Below are positions 43,759-53,004 of a DNA stretch of 64,000 bases, piece after piece. Each line of letters begins with the position of its first letter. Position 1 is the stretch's first letter. Origin of the DNA: an uncultured Desulfovibrio sp. (GTDB lineage Bacteria; Desulfobacterota; Desulfovibrionia; Desulfovibrionales; Desulfovibrionaceae); NCBI RefSeq assembly GCF_944324525.1, contig NZ_CALUWS010000002.1:1-64000 (forward strand). The letters are read 5' to 3'. The notes under the pieces were generated by a model that was not told the DNA's origin, made no database searches, and worked only from the letters and a program-made list of their open reading frames with translations. Position numbers and translations under genes: made by a program.

Positions 43759-44976
43759 TTAACGGATCTCGTCCAGACGCGCGGACGGCTGCGGTATGCG
43801 CATGTCGTCCAGGATGCGGCGGGCGACCACGGTGGCGTCGAACTCGTCGCAGGCCAGCTGCCGCCCCTTCTGTCCCATGACGGCGATATCCTGCGGATGC
43901 AGGAGGAAATGCTCCATGCTCTCGGCCAGGGAGGCCGCATCGCGCAGACGGCACAGCCGCCCGTTGACCCCGTCGGTCACCACTTCGCGGCAGCCGGGGA
44001 CGTCCGTCACCACGGCGGGACGCCCCATGCTCATGCCTTCCATGATGGCCGTGGGCGTGCCCTCGCGCCAGGACGGCAGCACGAGCACATGAGCGTCGGC
44101 CAGATGCGGACGCACGTCGGTGGCCTGCCCCAGATAGGTGATGCCGCAGCGGTCTTCCCACTGGCGGACGAGGCGTTCGCTCACGCTGCCCACGCCCTGC
44201 TCGGCCGGGCCCAGCAGACGGAACTCCGCCGCGGGATATTTGCTCTTGAGCAGGCGGGCCGCCGCGGCGTATTCCCGCAGGCCCTTGGCCTCAAGCAGGC
44301 GCGCCACCAGCAGGAAGACGATACGGCGCTCCTCGGGCGGCGTGTCCTCGGCGGGCAGGGGCGGCAGGGGCGCTTCGGCAAAGTGGCGCGTGTCCACGCC
44401 GGTGCCGCGGGCCATGAGCACGCGAGCGCGCGGCCCGAGGATGCCCGACTCGCGGAAGATGGCCAGATCGTCCCTGTTCTGGAAAAAGACGCCTTCCACG
44501 TTTTTCAGGGCGTTGCGGTAGAGGGAGACGCTCAGCTTGTTCACGCAGCGCTTGAAGCGGCTGTCGGCCTCAAAGGCGTAACCCAGTCCGGTGATGGTGG
44601 CGTAGATGTGCTCCACCCCGGCGAGCTTGGCGGCCATACAGCCGTAGATGACCGGCTTGATGGTCGTGGCGAAGAGCATGTCCGGCTTTTCCAGCAGGAA
44701 AGTCTTGTACAGGGAAGCGAAGGTGGCGGCGTCCCACAGGGGATTGAGGCCCTTGCGGTCCAGCGGATAGTTGACGACCCTCAGGGCCGGGGCCTTCGGA
44801 AAGCCGGGCGCATCCGGCGGACAGGCCCCCAGCGCGGCAAGGCGGCCTTCCGTGGCCACGTCCCCCGCCGGCACCATGCAGATCACTTCATGCCCAGCTC
44901 CCCGCATGCGGCGCATGAGCACGCTCCAGAAATTGGCTACGGAACGGGCCTGATTACCAAGCACAACAATTTTCAT
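43759..44976 (-). CDS. glycosyltransferase family 4 protein
   Basis: The 405-aa GT-B glycosyltransferase lacks membrane segments. The N-terminal domain is Glyco_transf_4-like (MKIVVLGNQARSVANF; ATTIKPVIYGCMAAKLAGV). The C-terminal domain is GT group 1 (FLLVARLLEAKGLREYAAAA; VLVLPSWREGTPTAIMEGMSMGRPAVVTDVPGCREVV) with the EGTPTAIMEGM nucleotide-sugar loop. ATG 44976 has AGGGGA upstream; a TTG two codons earlier is less likely. It probably acts after the sugar transferase encoded just downstream. Confidence 0.93.
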   Translation of the reverse strand: MKIVVLGNQARSVANFWSVLMRRMRGAGHEVICMVPAGDVATEGRLAALGACPPDAPGFPKAPALRVVNYPLDRKGLNPLWDAATFASLYKTFLLEKPDMLFATTIKPVIYGCMAAKLAGVEHIYATITGLGYAFEADSRFKRCVNKLSVSLYRNALKNVEGVFFQNRDDLAIFRESGILGPRARVLMARGTGVDTRHFAEAPLPPLPAEDTPPEERRIVFLLVARLLEAKGLREYAAAARLLKSKYPAAEFRLLGPAEQGVGSVSERLVRQWEDRCGITYLGQATDVRPHLADAHVLVLPSWREGTPTAIMEGMSMGRPAVVTDVPGCREVVTDGVNGRLCRLRDAASLAESMEHFLLHPQDIAVMGQKGRQLACDEFDATVVARRILDDMRIPQPSARLDEIR

Positions 44977-45075
44977 GAGCAATCCCCTGGGCCTGTATTC
45001 AGGCGCTTTTTTTCAGGGTATACCAGCAAGGCCCCCGGCTGAAAAGAGAAAACCGGCCCATTCCTCCCGGAAGTT

Positions 45076-45104
45076 TTGACAGCCGTTACGCTCCATCGTA
45101 AACT
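45076..45104 (+). promoter_or_regulatory. sigma-70 promoter of the epimerase gene
   Basis: TTGACA (45076-45081), 17 nt, TAAACT (45099-45104), about 54 nt before the ATG at 45158. The -35 is full consensus and the -10 matches four of six. It lies in the divergent interval between the glycosyltransferase and epimerase genes. Confidence 0.8.
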
Positions 45105-45157
45105 GTCGCCTCGCCGGGAGCCCCTTTCGTATCCCGGCAATAACAAGGAAGTACGAT

Positions 45158-46180
45158 ATGCTGACGTGGAACGCTCTCTGTAATGATATGAAGGCGCGCC
45201 CCTCCCGCTGGCTCGTGACCGGCGTGGCGGGCTTCATCGGCTCCAACCTGCTGGAGCATCTCCTGAAACTGGGCCAGACCGTGGTCGGTCTGGACAACTT
45301 CCTCACCGGCTATCAGAAAAATCTGGATATGGTACGCGAGGCCGTCGGGCCGGAACTGTGGAGCCGCTTCCATTTCGTGGAAGGCGACATCCGCGATCTC
45401 GACACCTGCCGGAAGGTCTGCGAAGGCGTGGAGCATGTGCTCCACGAGGCGGCGCTCGGTTCGGTGCCCCGCTCCATCGACGACCCGCTGCTCTCCAACA
45501 GCTGCAACATCGACGGACAGCTCAACATGCTGATCGCGGCCCGTGACGCGGGCGTGAAAAGCTTCGTCTACGCCGCTTCCTCCTCGACCTATGGCGATTC
45601 GCCCGAACTGCCCAAGGTGGAAGACAAGATCGGCAGCCCGCTCTCGCCCTATGCCGTCACCAAGTACGTCAACGAGCTCTATGCCGACGTCTTCGCCCGC
45701 TGCTACGGCTTCACCACCATCGGCCTGCGCTACTTCAACGTCTTCGGCCAGCGGCAGGACCCTTACGGCGCGTACGCCGCGGTCATCCCGCAGTGGTTCG
45801 CCAGTCTGATCAAGGGAGAGACCGTCTACGTCAACGGCGACGGCGAGACCAGCCGCGACTTCTGCTACATCGACAACGTGGTGCAGGCCAATCTGCTGGC
45901 GAGCTTCGCCGGGGACGAGGCCCGCAACAAGATCTACAATGTGGCCTTTGGCCAGCGTACGACGCTCAATGAGCTCTTTGTCCTTATCCGGGAGGAGGTC
46001 GCCCGCCACAAGCCGGAAGCCGTGAGCGCTCAGGCGGTGCACCGGGATTTCCGGGCCGGGGACGTGCGCCACTCCCTTGCCGACATCAGCCGCGCCGGCA
46101 CCCTGCTGGGCTATGCTCCGCAGGTGGACGTCCGCCAGGGCCTGCGTCTGGCCGGGGACTGGTACGCCGCCAATCTGTAG
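45158..46180 (+). CDS. wbpP: UDP-N-acetylglucosamine 4-epimerase-like SDR
   Basis: The 340-aa extended SDR protein most resembles WbpP/TviC, which interconverts UDP-GlcNAc and UDP-GalNAc or their uronic acids. It has the NAD loop [46 protein letters not shown], catalytic SSSTYGD and [12 protein letters not shown], and [21 protein letters not shown]. An AAGGAAG SD precedes the ATG. It is divergent from the glycosyltransferase operon and likely supplies its sugar donor. The exact substrate is inferred. Confidence 0.88.
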   Translation: MLTWNALCNDMKARPSRWLVTGVAGFIGSNLLEHLLKLGQTVVGLDNFLTGYQKNLDMVREAVGPELWSRFHFVEGDIRDLDTCRKVCEGVEHVLHEAALGSVPRSIDDPLLSNSCNIDGQLNMLIAARDAGVKSFVYAASSSTYGDSPELPKVEDKIGSPLSPYAVTKYVNELYADVFARCYGFTTIGLRYFNVFGQRQDPYGAYAAVIPQWFASLIKGETVYVNGDGETSRDFCYIDNVVQANLLASFAGDEARNKIYNVAFGQRTTLNELFVLIREEVARHKPEAVSAQAVHRDFRAGDVRHSLADISRAGTLLGYAPQVDVRQGLRLAGDWYAANL

Positions 46181-46297
46181 ACGCCGCCTTCCGCCCGCCG
46201 GACATCCCGGCGCCGTCTGGATGCCCCCCTCCCGGCCCCGCCGCCGGGAGGGCACGCTTTGCCTGCCCCCGCCGCAGCCGCTCATTGGGAGAATGCC

Positions 46298-48310
46298 GTG
46301 AAACGTCTTCTGTTCTGGTTTGTCCTCATCGTCCTGCTGCTGGCAGCGGCGGGAGCCTTTGTGCTGACCCGGGTCGATACCGGCTTCGTGGCCTCGACCA
46401 TCTCCGATGCGGTCAAGACGGCCACGGGCGCGCCGGTGACCTTCACCGACCCGCCGCGCCTCTCGCTTTTCCCGCTGGGCGTGGACTTCGGCAGGCTGGC
46501 CTGGCAGCGGGAGCAGCCCGACAAGAGCCTTTCCGTCAGCGCCGCCGGCGGGCATGCGCGCGTAGCCTTTTCTCCGCTGCTGTCCGGCGATGTCGTTGTG
46601 GAGGAGCTCACGCTCCGGGAGCCCGCGCTGTCCATCGCGCTGCACGAGCCCCCGGCCGGGATGCCGCCGGCGACGGACGCCGCCCCCGCCGCGCCTGCGC
46701 CCGCCGCCGCGGAAGCCGCCGTCCCTTCGGATGCGCTGCCGCTTGAACTGGGACAGGTGCGGGTGGAAAAGGCCCGCATCAGCCTGACCAATGCCGCGGG
46801 CGACCGCCTCGCCATCGACGATCTGCATCTCAGCCTGCACAATGTCCGCCGTCATGCGGACATGCTGCTGGACACCGGCTTTTCCTACGCCCTCTCGCTG
46901 GGCGGACGGAACATCTCCGGCAGCTTCGCCCTCAAGACGACGGTGCGCTACTATGCGCCCAATCTCACCATCCGCGACCTGCAGCTTGGCCTGACCCCGC
47001 AAACCGGCCCTCTGCCGGCCGCGCTCGGCCCGCTGGCCCTGCAGGGCGAGGCCGCGCTGAATTTCGCCACCCGGAAACTCCGGCTCCAGAATATGGCCCT
47101 GGCCTGCGCGTCCAGCCATGCCGAGCTTTCGGGCGAGGCCGACCTTACCTCCCTGAGCTTTGCCGGCGCGTTGTCGCTGGCCACGGCCCCGCGCAGCCTG
47201 GCCGCCCTCTGGAGCATCCGGCTGCCGCAGCAGGGAGAAGACAGGCTGGAGCTCTCCACGGGCCTGGAATGCTCGCCTGACCGTCTGGCGCTGCGCCAGC
47301 TGAAGGCCGCTCAGGGCAAGACGCGTCTTGAAGGGACCCTGAACGTCCTCCTGCGCCCCGAGCCCGACATACGGGGCTCCCTGCACCTTGGCGATGTGAT
47401 CGTCGAGCATTACCTGCCGGAAAAGGCCGCCTCCGCGGCGGCCCCGGCCACGCCGCCCGCCGCCGGCAAAAAGACGGAGCGCGTGACCTCGCAGCCGGCC
47501 CCCGTCTTTCCGACGTTGGATCTCAGCCTGAGCGTCGACAGCCTGCGGTATAAGGAAATGGGCGCGCAGGGCCTGCATCTGCGCCTGCGGGGAGAAAAGG
47601 GGCGCTACCGCCTGCAGGATCTCCGCTGCCGCCTTGCCGGCGGCGACATCGCCGGGCAGGGGAGCGCCGATCTGCCGCAAAAGCGGTACGGCCTGAACCT
47701 CAAGGCGGACAACGTGGACATCGGCGGCCTTACGCATATGCTGGGCAAGGGACGCCCGGCCGAGGGCAAGGCCTCGCTCACCGCGGACCTGAGCGCCGCG
47801 GGCGAGACCAGCGAAAAGCTGCTGGCCTCGCTGGACGGCAAGGGAGCGCTGGAAGTGCGCGACCTGCACCTGCAGGCGCTTTCCGCCCTGCCGCGCGACA
47901 TACCGGGCGTGAGCGGCGCCATCCCCAACCGGATCGCCCGCGTGCAGGTCCCCTTCACCGCCCGACAGGGGGAAGTGACGTCAAAGCCCATCGTGGCCAG
48001 CGCAGACGGCCTCAACGCCAATGGACAGGCCACGGCCAGCCTGCCGCGCAAGCATCTGCACGCCACGGCCGACGTCCGTACCCTGGGGCTGACCATCCCG
48101 GTCATCATCGACGGCCCGTTCGACAAGCTTTCGTATACGGTCGATCCCCGCTTCCTCGCCCGCATGGCCACGGGCCTGCCCGGCGCGCTGCTGGAAGGCG
48201 GCGCGCAGGCCGGCAAGACCGCCGGCCAGACGGCCAGGGACGCCGGCAGCGCCATCGACAAGACCGTCCGTGGCGCGGGCGGGCTGGTGCGGGGCCTCCT
48301 GGGCAGATAG
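46298..48310 (+). CDS. AsmA family envelope protein
   Basis: The product is 670 aa. GTG 46298 has GGGAGA at 46287-46292 and gives an N-terminal membrane anchor (LLFWFVLIVLLLAAAGAFVL). The large periplasmic part has AsmA features (APVTFTDPPRLSLFPLGVDFG, then repeated beta segments such as LDLSLSVDSLRYKEMGAQGLHLRL and GLNLKADNVDIGGLTHMLG). The end is Gly/Ala-rich with GAGGLVRGLLGR. AsmA proteins are linked to outer-membrane assembly and phospholipid transport between membranes. It follows the epimerase by 117 nt. Confidence 0.88.
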   Translation: MKRLLFWFVLIVLLLAAAGAFVLTRVDTGFVASTISDAVKTATGAPVTFTDPPRLSLFPLGVDFGRLAWQREQPDKSLSVSAAGGHARVAFSPLLSGDVVVEELTLREPALSIALHEPPAGMPPATDAAPAAPAPAAAEAAVPSDALPLELGQVRVEKARISLTNAAGDRLAIDDLHLSLHNVRRHADMLLDTGFSYALSLGGRNISGSFALKTTVRYYAPNLTIRDLQLGLTPQTGPLPAALGPLALQGEAALNFATRKLRLQNMALACASSHAELSGEADLTSLSFAGALSLATAPRSLAALWSIRLPQQGEDRLELSTGLECSPDRLALRQLKAAQGKTRLEGTLNVLLRPEPDIRGSLHLGDVIVEHYLPEKAASAAAPATPPAAGKKTERVTSQPAPVFPTLDLSLSVDSLRYKEMGAQGLHLRLRGEKGRYRLQDLRCRLAGGDIAGQGSADLPQKRYGLNLKADNVDIGGLTHMLGKGRPAEGKASLTADLSAAGETSEKLLASLDGKGALEVRDLHLQALSALPRDIPGVSGAIPNRIARVQVPFTARQGEVTSKPIVASADGLNANGQATASLPRKHLHATADVRTLGLTIPVIIDGPFDKLSYTVDPRFLARMATGLPGALLEGGAQAGKTAGQTARDAGSAIDKTVRGAGGLVRGLLGR

Positions 48311-48330
48311 ACAATATGCTCGAAGAAGGC

Positions 48331-48357
48331 TAAAGATTTTTCTTCTCCGGGCGTTAT
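48331..48357 (+). promoter_or_regulatory. probable sigma-28 promoter of motA-motB
   Basis: TAAAGATT (48331-48338), 11 nt, then GGCGTTAT (48350-48357), compared with consensus GCCGATAA. The -35 half is identical to that of the chemoreceptor promoter at 37489; the -10 half is weaker. It lies about 75 nt before motA. Confidence 0.6.
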
Positions 48358-48432
48358 AAATAGGTATGGCATTTTTCCGGAAATCCTTCCGGGCAGGTAA
48401 ACCCGGCTTGCCGCCGGCGCTGGTGGGACTGT

Positions 48433-49281
48433 ATGTATCTTCTGATAGGCCTCATCGTCGTTTTCTCCTCCGTGATTGTGGGCTATACTATTGCGCACGG
48501 GGAATGGTCCGTCCTCTTTCAGCCCGCCGAACTCATCATCATCCTTGGCTGCGGCTTGGGCGCCTTCTTTGGCTCGCAGACAAAGTACACCTTCAAACTC
48601 ATCACCAAGAGTCTGAAGAATCTCTTTTCCGACCCCGGTTCCAGCAAGGATCGCTATCTGGATACCCTGGCGCTCCTTTACACGCTCTTCACCAAGATGC
48701 ATCGTGAAGGCGTGATCAGCGTGGAAAGCGACGTGGAAAAGCCGGAATCGAGCCCCATTTTCAGCAAGTATCCCGGCATTTCCAAAAATACGACCCTTGT
48801 CAACTTCATCGGGGATACGCTGCGCGTTTACCTGACCACCGGCGACCCGGCCGACATCAACAGCCTCATGGATGTGGACATGCGCACCATGCAGGGTGAA
48901 GGTCTGCTGCCGGCCCACGCCATCACGCATATGGCCGAATCCATGCCTGGTATGGGTATTGTGGCCTGCGTGCTCGGCGTCGTGCTCGCCATGGGCAACA
49001 TCAACGAACCGCCGGAAGTGCTCGGCCACTACATCGCCGCGGCCCTCGTGGGTACCTTCATCGGTATTCTTTCCTGCTACGGTCTGTTCGGCCCCATGGG
49101 TTCCAAGCTGGAGAACTACGTTTCCGAAGAGCATTTCTATTTCAATGCCGTCAAGGAAGCCGTCTCCGCCGCCATCCGTGGCGCTACGCCGCTCATTGCC
49201 GTGGAATATGGCCGCCGCGCCGTTCCCTATCCCTTCCGTCCCCGCTTCGCGGAAATGGAAGAACGTCTGCGCAGCGCTTAA
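48433..49281 (+). CDS. motA: flagellar stator protein MotA
   Basis: The 282-aa inner-membrane protein forms the ion-conducting stator with MotB. Four membrane segments are visible: MYLLIGLIVVFSSVIVGYTI, LFQPAELIIILGCGLGAFFG, MPGMGIVACVLGVVLAM and YIAAALVGTFIGILSCYGLFGPM. The cytoplasmic loop and the C-terminal region ending in YGRRAVPYPFRPRFAEMEE are typical. motB follows 37 nt later with a strong SD. Confidence 0.96.
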   Translation: MYLLIGLIVVFSSVIVGYTIAHGEWSVLFQPAELIIILGCGLGAFFGSQTKYTFKLITKSLKNLFSDPGSSKDRYLDTLALLYTLFTKMHREGVISVESDVEKPESSPIFSKYPGISKNTTLVNFIGDTLRVYLTTGDPADINSLMDVDMRTMQGEGLLPAHAITHMAESMPGMGIVACVLGVVLAMGNINEPPEVLGHYIAAALVGTFIGILSCYGLFGPMGSKLENYVSEEHFYFNAVKEAVSAAIRGATPLIAVEYGRRAVPYPFRPRFAEMEERLRSA

Positions 49282-49318
49282 GCCCGCGCACGGAAGGCGA
49301 GTCTTTTAAGGAGGATGT

Positions 49319-50029
49319 ATGGCTGGTGCATGGAAAGTTGCCTACGCGGACTTTGTGACCGCCATGATGGCCTTTTTTCTGCTCCTGTGGGTGCTGAGCA
49401 CGGTTTCGCCGGAAACCAAGGCCGGCCTTGCCGCCTACTTCAAGGGGGAGTTGCAGTACGATTCCAGCGCCACGTCGCCGGTCTCCAACAACCCCTTCCT
49501 GCAGAATACGGCGCGTATCAGCACGGATTCGCTCCGCATCTCGGAGAATGAAAAATCCCATATCGCTATTGCGCAAAAACTGCAGCAGATGCTCATGGCC
49601 GACGCCATCCCGCAAAGCGCGTCGGGCATCAGCGCCGATGATGTGGGCGTACAGCTGCGCGTCAATTCGGACGCCATGTTCCAGCCCGGTTCGGCGGCGC
49701 TTTCTCCGCAGGGGATGAAGGTGCTCGGCAGCGTGATAAAGATCCTGCGCGAGTATAATCTTTATCTTGTGGTACGCGGCCATGCGGACTCCGCCGAAGC
49801 TCAGCCCAATTATCCTTCGGGCTGGGAACTTTCCGGAGCTCGTGCCGCATCCGCCCTGCATTACCTCACCGGCGAAGGCAAAATCAAGCCGACCATCCTG
49901 CGCGGGGTCTGTTACGGGGATACTCGTCCGTACAAGCCCGGCATCGACGAGGCCAGCAGGGCTGCCAACCGGCGCGTGGAGTTCGTTTTCCACCGTCCCG
50001 AGGTCATGAGCTACAGCGTCGTCTACTAG
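49319..50029 (+). CDS. motB: flagellar stator protein MotB
   Basis: The 236-aa MotB couples ion flow to torque and anchors the stator to peptidoglycan. The membrane helix has the essential Asp (YADFVTAMMAFFLLLWVL, Asp11). A plug/linker region follows, then the OmpA-like domain (FQPGSAALSPQGMKVLG; VVRGHADSAEAQPNYPSGWELSGARAASAL; RAANRRVEFVF). The N-terminus is very short, with the helix starting almost at once. AAGGAGG lies just upstream. Confidence 0.96.
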   Translation: MAGAWKVAYADFVTAMMAFFLLLWVLSTVSPETKAGLAAYFKGELQYDSSATSPVSNNPFLQNTARISTDSLRISENEKSHIAIAQKLQQMLMADAIPQSASGISADDVGVQLRVNSDAMFQPGSAALSPQGMKVLGSVIKILREYNLYLVVRGHADSAEAQPNYPSGWELSGARAASALHYLTGEGKIKPTILRGVCYGDTRPYKPGIDEASRAANRRVEFVFHRPEVMSYSVVY

Positions 50030-50114
50030 TTGCGCCGGCGCACGATCCGGCGTAAGATGATTCCGTTGGGCATGGAGGGCATCATGCCCGCGGATATCCC
50101 GCTCCGCGGGAAGA

Positions 50115-50154
50115 AGAGGCAAGGCCGATATCATCGGCCTTGCCTCTCTTCTTT
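50115..50154 (+). terminator. intrinsic terminator of motA-motB
   Basis: A perfect 15-bp stem AGAGGCAAGGCCGAT/ATCGGCCTTGCCTCT with a 3-nt loop is followed by CTTCTTT. It lies 85 nt after the motB stop. Confidence 0.85.
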
Positions 50155-50327
50155 CCGTCGTCCAGCCCCTTGCTCCTTGCCGCTTATCGACCTTTGCCGG
50201 GACACGACGTGCCGTCAGTATTCAGCTCTGACAGCCCCTGCCCTACCATCCTCTCGTTCGTCACTGTTGCCGCAACGGCCGGTTTGCGCCGGCACCGCTG
50301 ATCCCTCCGGCAGGACGACGCCGGGCA

Positions 50328-50360
50328 CAAAAAAAGCCCGCTCTCTGACGAGAACGGGCT
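50328..50360 (-). terminator. intrinsic terminator of the minus-strand metalloprotease gene
   Basis: On the minus strand the stem AGCCCGTTCT/AGAGCGGGCT (one G-U pair) is followed by seven T residues. It lies about 50 nt past the stop at 50408. Confidence 0.85.
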
Positions 50361-50387
50361 CGAAAAAGTCGATACGTTGCGCGCTCA

Positions 50388-50410
50388 GGACATTTGTTTG
50401 AAACGCTCTA
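50388..50410 (-). repeat. solo end of repeat A (fragment)
   Basis: On the minus strand TAGAGCGTTTCAAACAAATG matches the outer end of repeat A (TAGAGC plus a TTTCAAAC arm), but the rest of the element is missing. Its TAG is the stop codon of the metalloprotease gene (50408-50410). Confidence 0.55.
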
Positions 50411-51424
50411 AACGGCAAAGGAGAACATGGAACCGGACACGCCGGCCGAAACGCCGTACCCCGCGCCACCGGCCATGCCGGAGTACGCCCGGGTGGCACG
50501 CTGCGGGCTGACGCCGGACCAAAGGCTCTCCGCGCCGCCGGCACGCTGCGACTGACTGCCGCTGCTGCTGTAGGCGGCAAAGAGGCCGTCAGACGTCATC
50601 CGCCACGAGCTGCCGTCCCCGGAAGGAGAGGCCGCACGGGACATCTCACCGGCAGAGGGGAAGCCCAGACTGGCGCTTTCGTAGGCCTGAGCGGCCTGCC
50701 GCCGGGAAGTGCGTTCCGTCTCTATGCCCTCAGGGGCAGCATTGGCCCGGTTGCCCGAGGCAGCGGCCATGCCGGACTGCGCGGCCAGCCCCACATTGGG
50801 CCCCGCCGCCAGACTGCTGGTAAGCGGATCCACATTGGTCTGCAGGCTGCCGTCAGCCGCACCGGTCTCCTCGCCGTCCTTCTTTTCCTCGCGGGCATCC
50901 ACGCGGGCTTCGGCTTCCATCTGGGCGGCCTGAGCGGCCACCTGCATATCCTGAGCCGAAGGATCACCGGGGGCAAGCGCGGCCCGCCGTACCTGCTGCG
51001 CCTTTTCTTCGGACGCTTCCGGGTCGTCGGGCACGGAGGACGTGTCGATGTTGACGTGTCCACCGATGGCGTAACGACGCCCGTCCGGTCCGGTCTGATA
51101 GGTATACTGCGCGCCGCCGACGGCATGCTGCCCGGCTGCGGCCATATGCGCCCGCTCGTGCGCGCGCACTTCCGCATCCCGCTGCTTCAGTTCCTTAAGC
51201 TGCTGTTCGGCCTCAGGGGAAAGCTGGACGCTGTCGCCAAACTGCTCGGCAAAACTCCCGCCCTGCTGTGCGGCGTCCTTTTCTTTTGCCGCCCCGGACT
51301 GACCGTAGGCAGCCTGCCCTCGGACTGACGTCTGGGATGCCTGCCGGAAAAAGTCAACGCTGGCCGCCGGGTTCATCCCGCCGATCCCACCGACGCCACC
51401 AACAGGTTCAGCATTCTGTGACAT
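50408..51424 (-). CDS. putative SprA-like metalloprotease
   Basis: The 338-aa product resembles the SprA-related putative metalloprotease family. The conserved block is DAEVRAHERAHMAAAGQHAVGGAQYTYQ followed by GPDGRRYAIGGHVNIDTS. HERAH gives an HExxH-like zinc site. It lacks a signal peptide. Flanking regions are low-complexity, Gln/Ala/Gly-rich and helical (QVAAQAAQMEAEARVDAREEKKD), and look disordered. It stands alone with its own terminator. Catalytic activity is not shown for this family member. Confidence 0.82.
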   Translation of the reverse strand: MSQNAEPVGGVGGIGGMNPAASVDFFRQASQTSVRGQAAYGQSGAAKEKDAAQQGGSFAEQFGDSVQLSPEAEQQLKELKQRDAEVRAHERAHMAAAGQHAVGGAQYTYQTGPDGRRYAIGGHVNIDTSSVPDDPEASEEKAQQVRRAALAPGDPSAQDMQVAAQAAQMEAEARVDAREEKKDGEETGAADGSLQTNVDPLTSSLAAGPNVGLAAQSGMAAASGNRANAAPEGIETERTSRRQAAQAYESASLGFPSAGEMSRAASPSGDGSSWRMTSDGLFAAYSSSGSQSQRAGGAESLWSGVSPQRATRAYSGMAGGAGYGVSAGVSGSMFSFAV

Positions 51425-51442
51425 ACGCTCCTGCCTTTTCGT

Positions 51443-51588
51443 TAGCGCATTTTCCCTTTCAAGCGCGTTGCGCTCCAGGCCATACGGCCAGGCGTTTCGA
51501 GGAAAAAACGCGTTTTTCCGCTCACTTTGGGCCAGGTGGCCTGTGCCGCCGTCTCGCGTTTCGCATTTTATACTGGCAAGACGCCCTA
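51443..51588 (-). repeat. repeat A, copy 8 (inverted, TA at both ends)
   Basis: In reverse orientation: TAGCGCATTTTCCCTTTCAAGCGCG, then CGAGGAAAAAACGCGTTTTTCCGC, then TGCCGCCGTCTCGCG, ending GCAAGACGCCCTAA. TA is present at both edges. It lies between the metalloprotease and MFS genes, 18 nt upstream of the metalloprotease start. Confidence 0.85.
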
Positions 51589-51628
51589 AAGGGAATCATT
51601 CCTCATAACTATACTCGACCTGCCGCCT

Positions 51629-52894
51629 TTACGCAAGTCTTTCGCGGACTTCCTGCCGCGCCAGGGCGGCGCGAAGACGCGGCAGGAAGCGCGTGCCGAC
51701 CAGCAGCAGCAAGAGAGCCACGCACGGCGCTCCTGTCAACGCCAGAAAGGCCATGTTGTAACCGTATGTTGCCGCCACGAGCCCCCCCCAGGTGGCGCTG
51801 AAGGCCGCGCCGATGCCCTGCATCGTCATCACCATGCCCAGACCGAGGTTGATGTGCCCGCTGCCGCGCAGCAGCAGGGCGACCAGCCCCGGCGTCACCA
51901 CGCCCATGATGCCGGCCCCCACGCCATCCAGGATCTGCACGGGCACGATATTCCACGGGCTGTGCCAGAATCCGGCAATGAGGCCGCGTATGGGCAGGGC
52001 GATCAGGGCACAGAGCAGGGCCGGGCCGTAGCCCCGGCGCGGGGCGAGCCAGGCGGCCCAGAGCGCGGTCAGGATCATGATGCACTGGGCCACCAGCACG
52101 GTACATGCCGTATACACGGCGGCATTCACGCCAAAATGGGCCACGGCGGACTGTCCGAGCAGCGGCAGCATGGCGGCATTGCCCAGATGGAAGAACAACA
52201 TGATCCCGCCGGTGCAGAGCAGCGCCTTGTCGCCAAACAGCAAACTCAGACGCGAGGGGGCCGGGCCCGCGCCGAGCTCCCCGCCCTTGGCGAGGATATT
52301 CCTTTCCAGCCCGCGTGCCGCGGCGTAGTCGATGTGCTGGGGGCGAATCCTCCGCACGGCCAGCAGCGAAAGCATGCCCATGCCCGCCATGACCAGCAGC
52401 ACGCCGTCAATGCCGAAAAGCCAGCCTACCGCACCGCCCAGCATCCCGCTGGCGGCATTGCCCACGTGATTCCACGCCTCGTTGCGGCCCAGCCGGGCAG
52501 GCAGTCCCGCCTGTCCCACGAGCCCCAGACTCAGCGCGCTGATGAGCGGCGCCACGGCCGCCGCCAGCAGGCCCTGCGTGATCTGGCTGGCTCCGGCCAC
52601 CAGCGGCAGAGGAGACAGGAAGACGGCCACGGCGGCCAGTACGATGCCCAGGACCACCACGGCCAGCAGAGGCCGCTTGTTGCGCGTGGCGTCCACAAGC
52701 GCCCCCATCGGCGAGGCTGCCGCCACGCCCATGAGGCCGCCCAGCGTCATCACATAGCCGATGGCGTCGGGCGTCCAGCCGTGACTTTGCAGGTATACGC
52801 CGAAAAAGGGGCCGAGCCCGTCCCGGACATCGGCCAGCGCAAAACAGAGGAGGGAAAGGGCGGCCAGCGACTGCGACCGCGAGGCATCGTTCAT
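51629..52894 (-). CDS. MFS transporter
   Basis: The 421-aa protein has about twelve hydrophobic helices. Near the N-terminus there is a major-facilitator pattern, ALADVRDGLGPFFGVYLQSHG, and the loop GALVDATRNKRPLL between helices 2 and 3. ATG 52894 (AGGGAG upstream) is chosen over the longer frame because it places the first helix correctly. The substrate is not known. It is divergent from azlC. Confidence 0.9.
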   Translation of the reverse strand: MNDASRSQSLAALSLLCFALADVRDGLGPFFGVYLQSHGWTPDAIGYVMTLGGLMGVAAASPMGALVDATRNKRPLLAVVVLGIVLAAVAVFLSPLPLVAGASQITQGLLAAAVAPLISALSLGLVGQAGLPARLGRNEAWNHVGNAASGMLGGAVGWLFGIDGVLLVMAGMGMLSLLAVRRIRPQHIDYAAARGLERNILAKGGELGAGPAPSRLSLLFGDKALLCTGGIMLFFHLGNAAMLPLLGQSAVAHFGVNAAVYTACTVLVAQCIMILTALWAAWLAPRRGYGPALLCALIALPIRGLIAGFWHSPWNIVPVQILDGVGAGIMGVVTPGLVALLLRGSGHINLGLGMVMTMQGIGAAFSATWGGLVAATYGYNMAFLALTGAPCVALLLLLVGTRFLPRLRAALARQEVRERLA

Positions 52895-53004
52895 GGTGTG
52901 ACTCCCTGGGGCAGGGGGCTCTCGAGGGGCATTCTTGCCAGTACCGATTGAAAGCGCTATCAAGGGGACTCTCAACGTGCGGGCCGCTGCCCGCAGGAGG
53001 TCAT

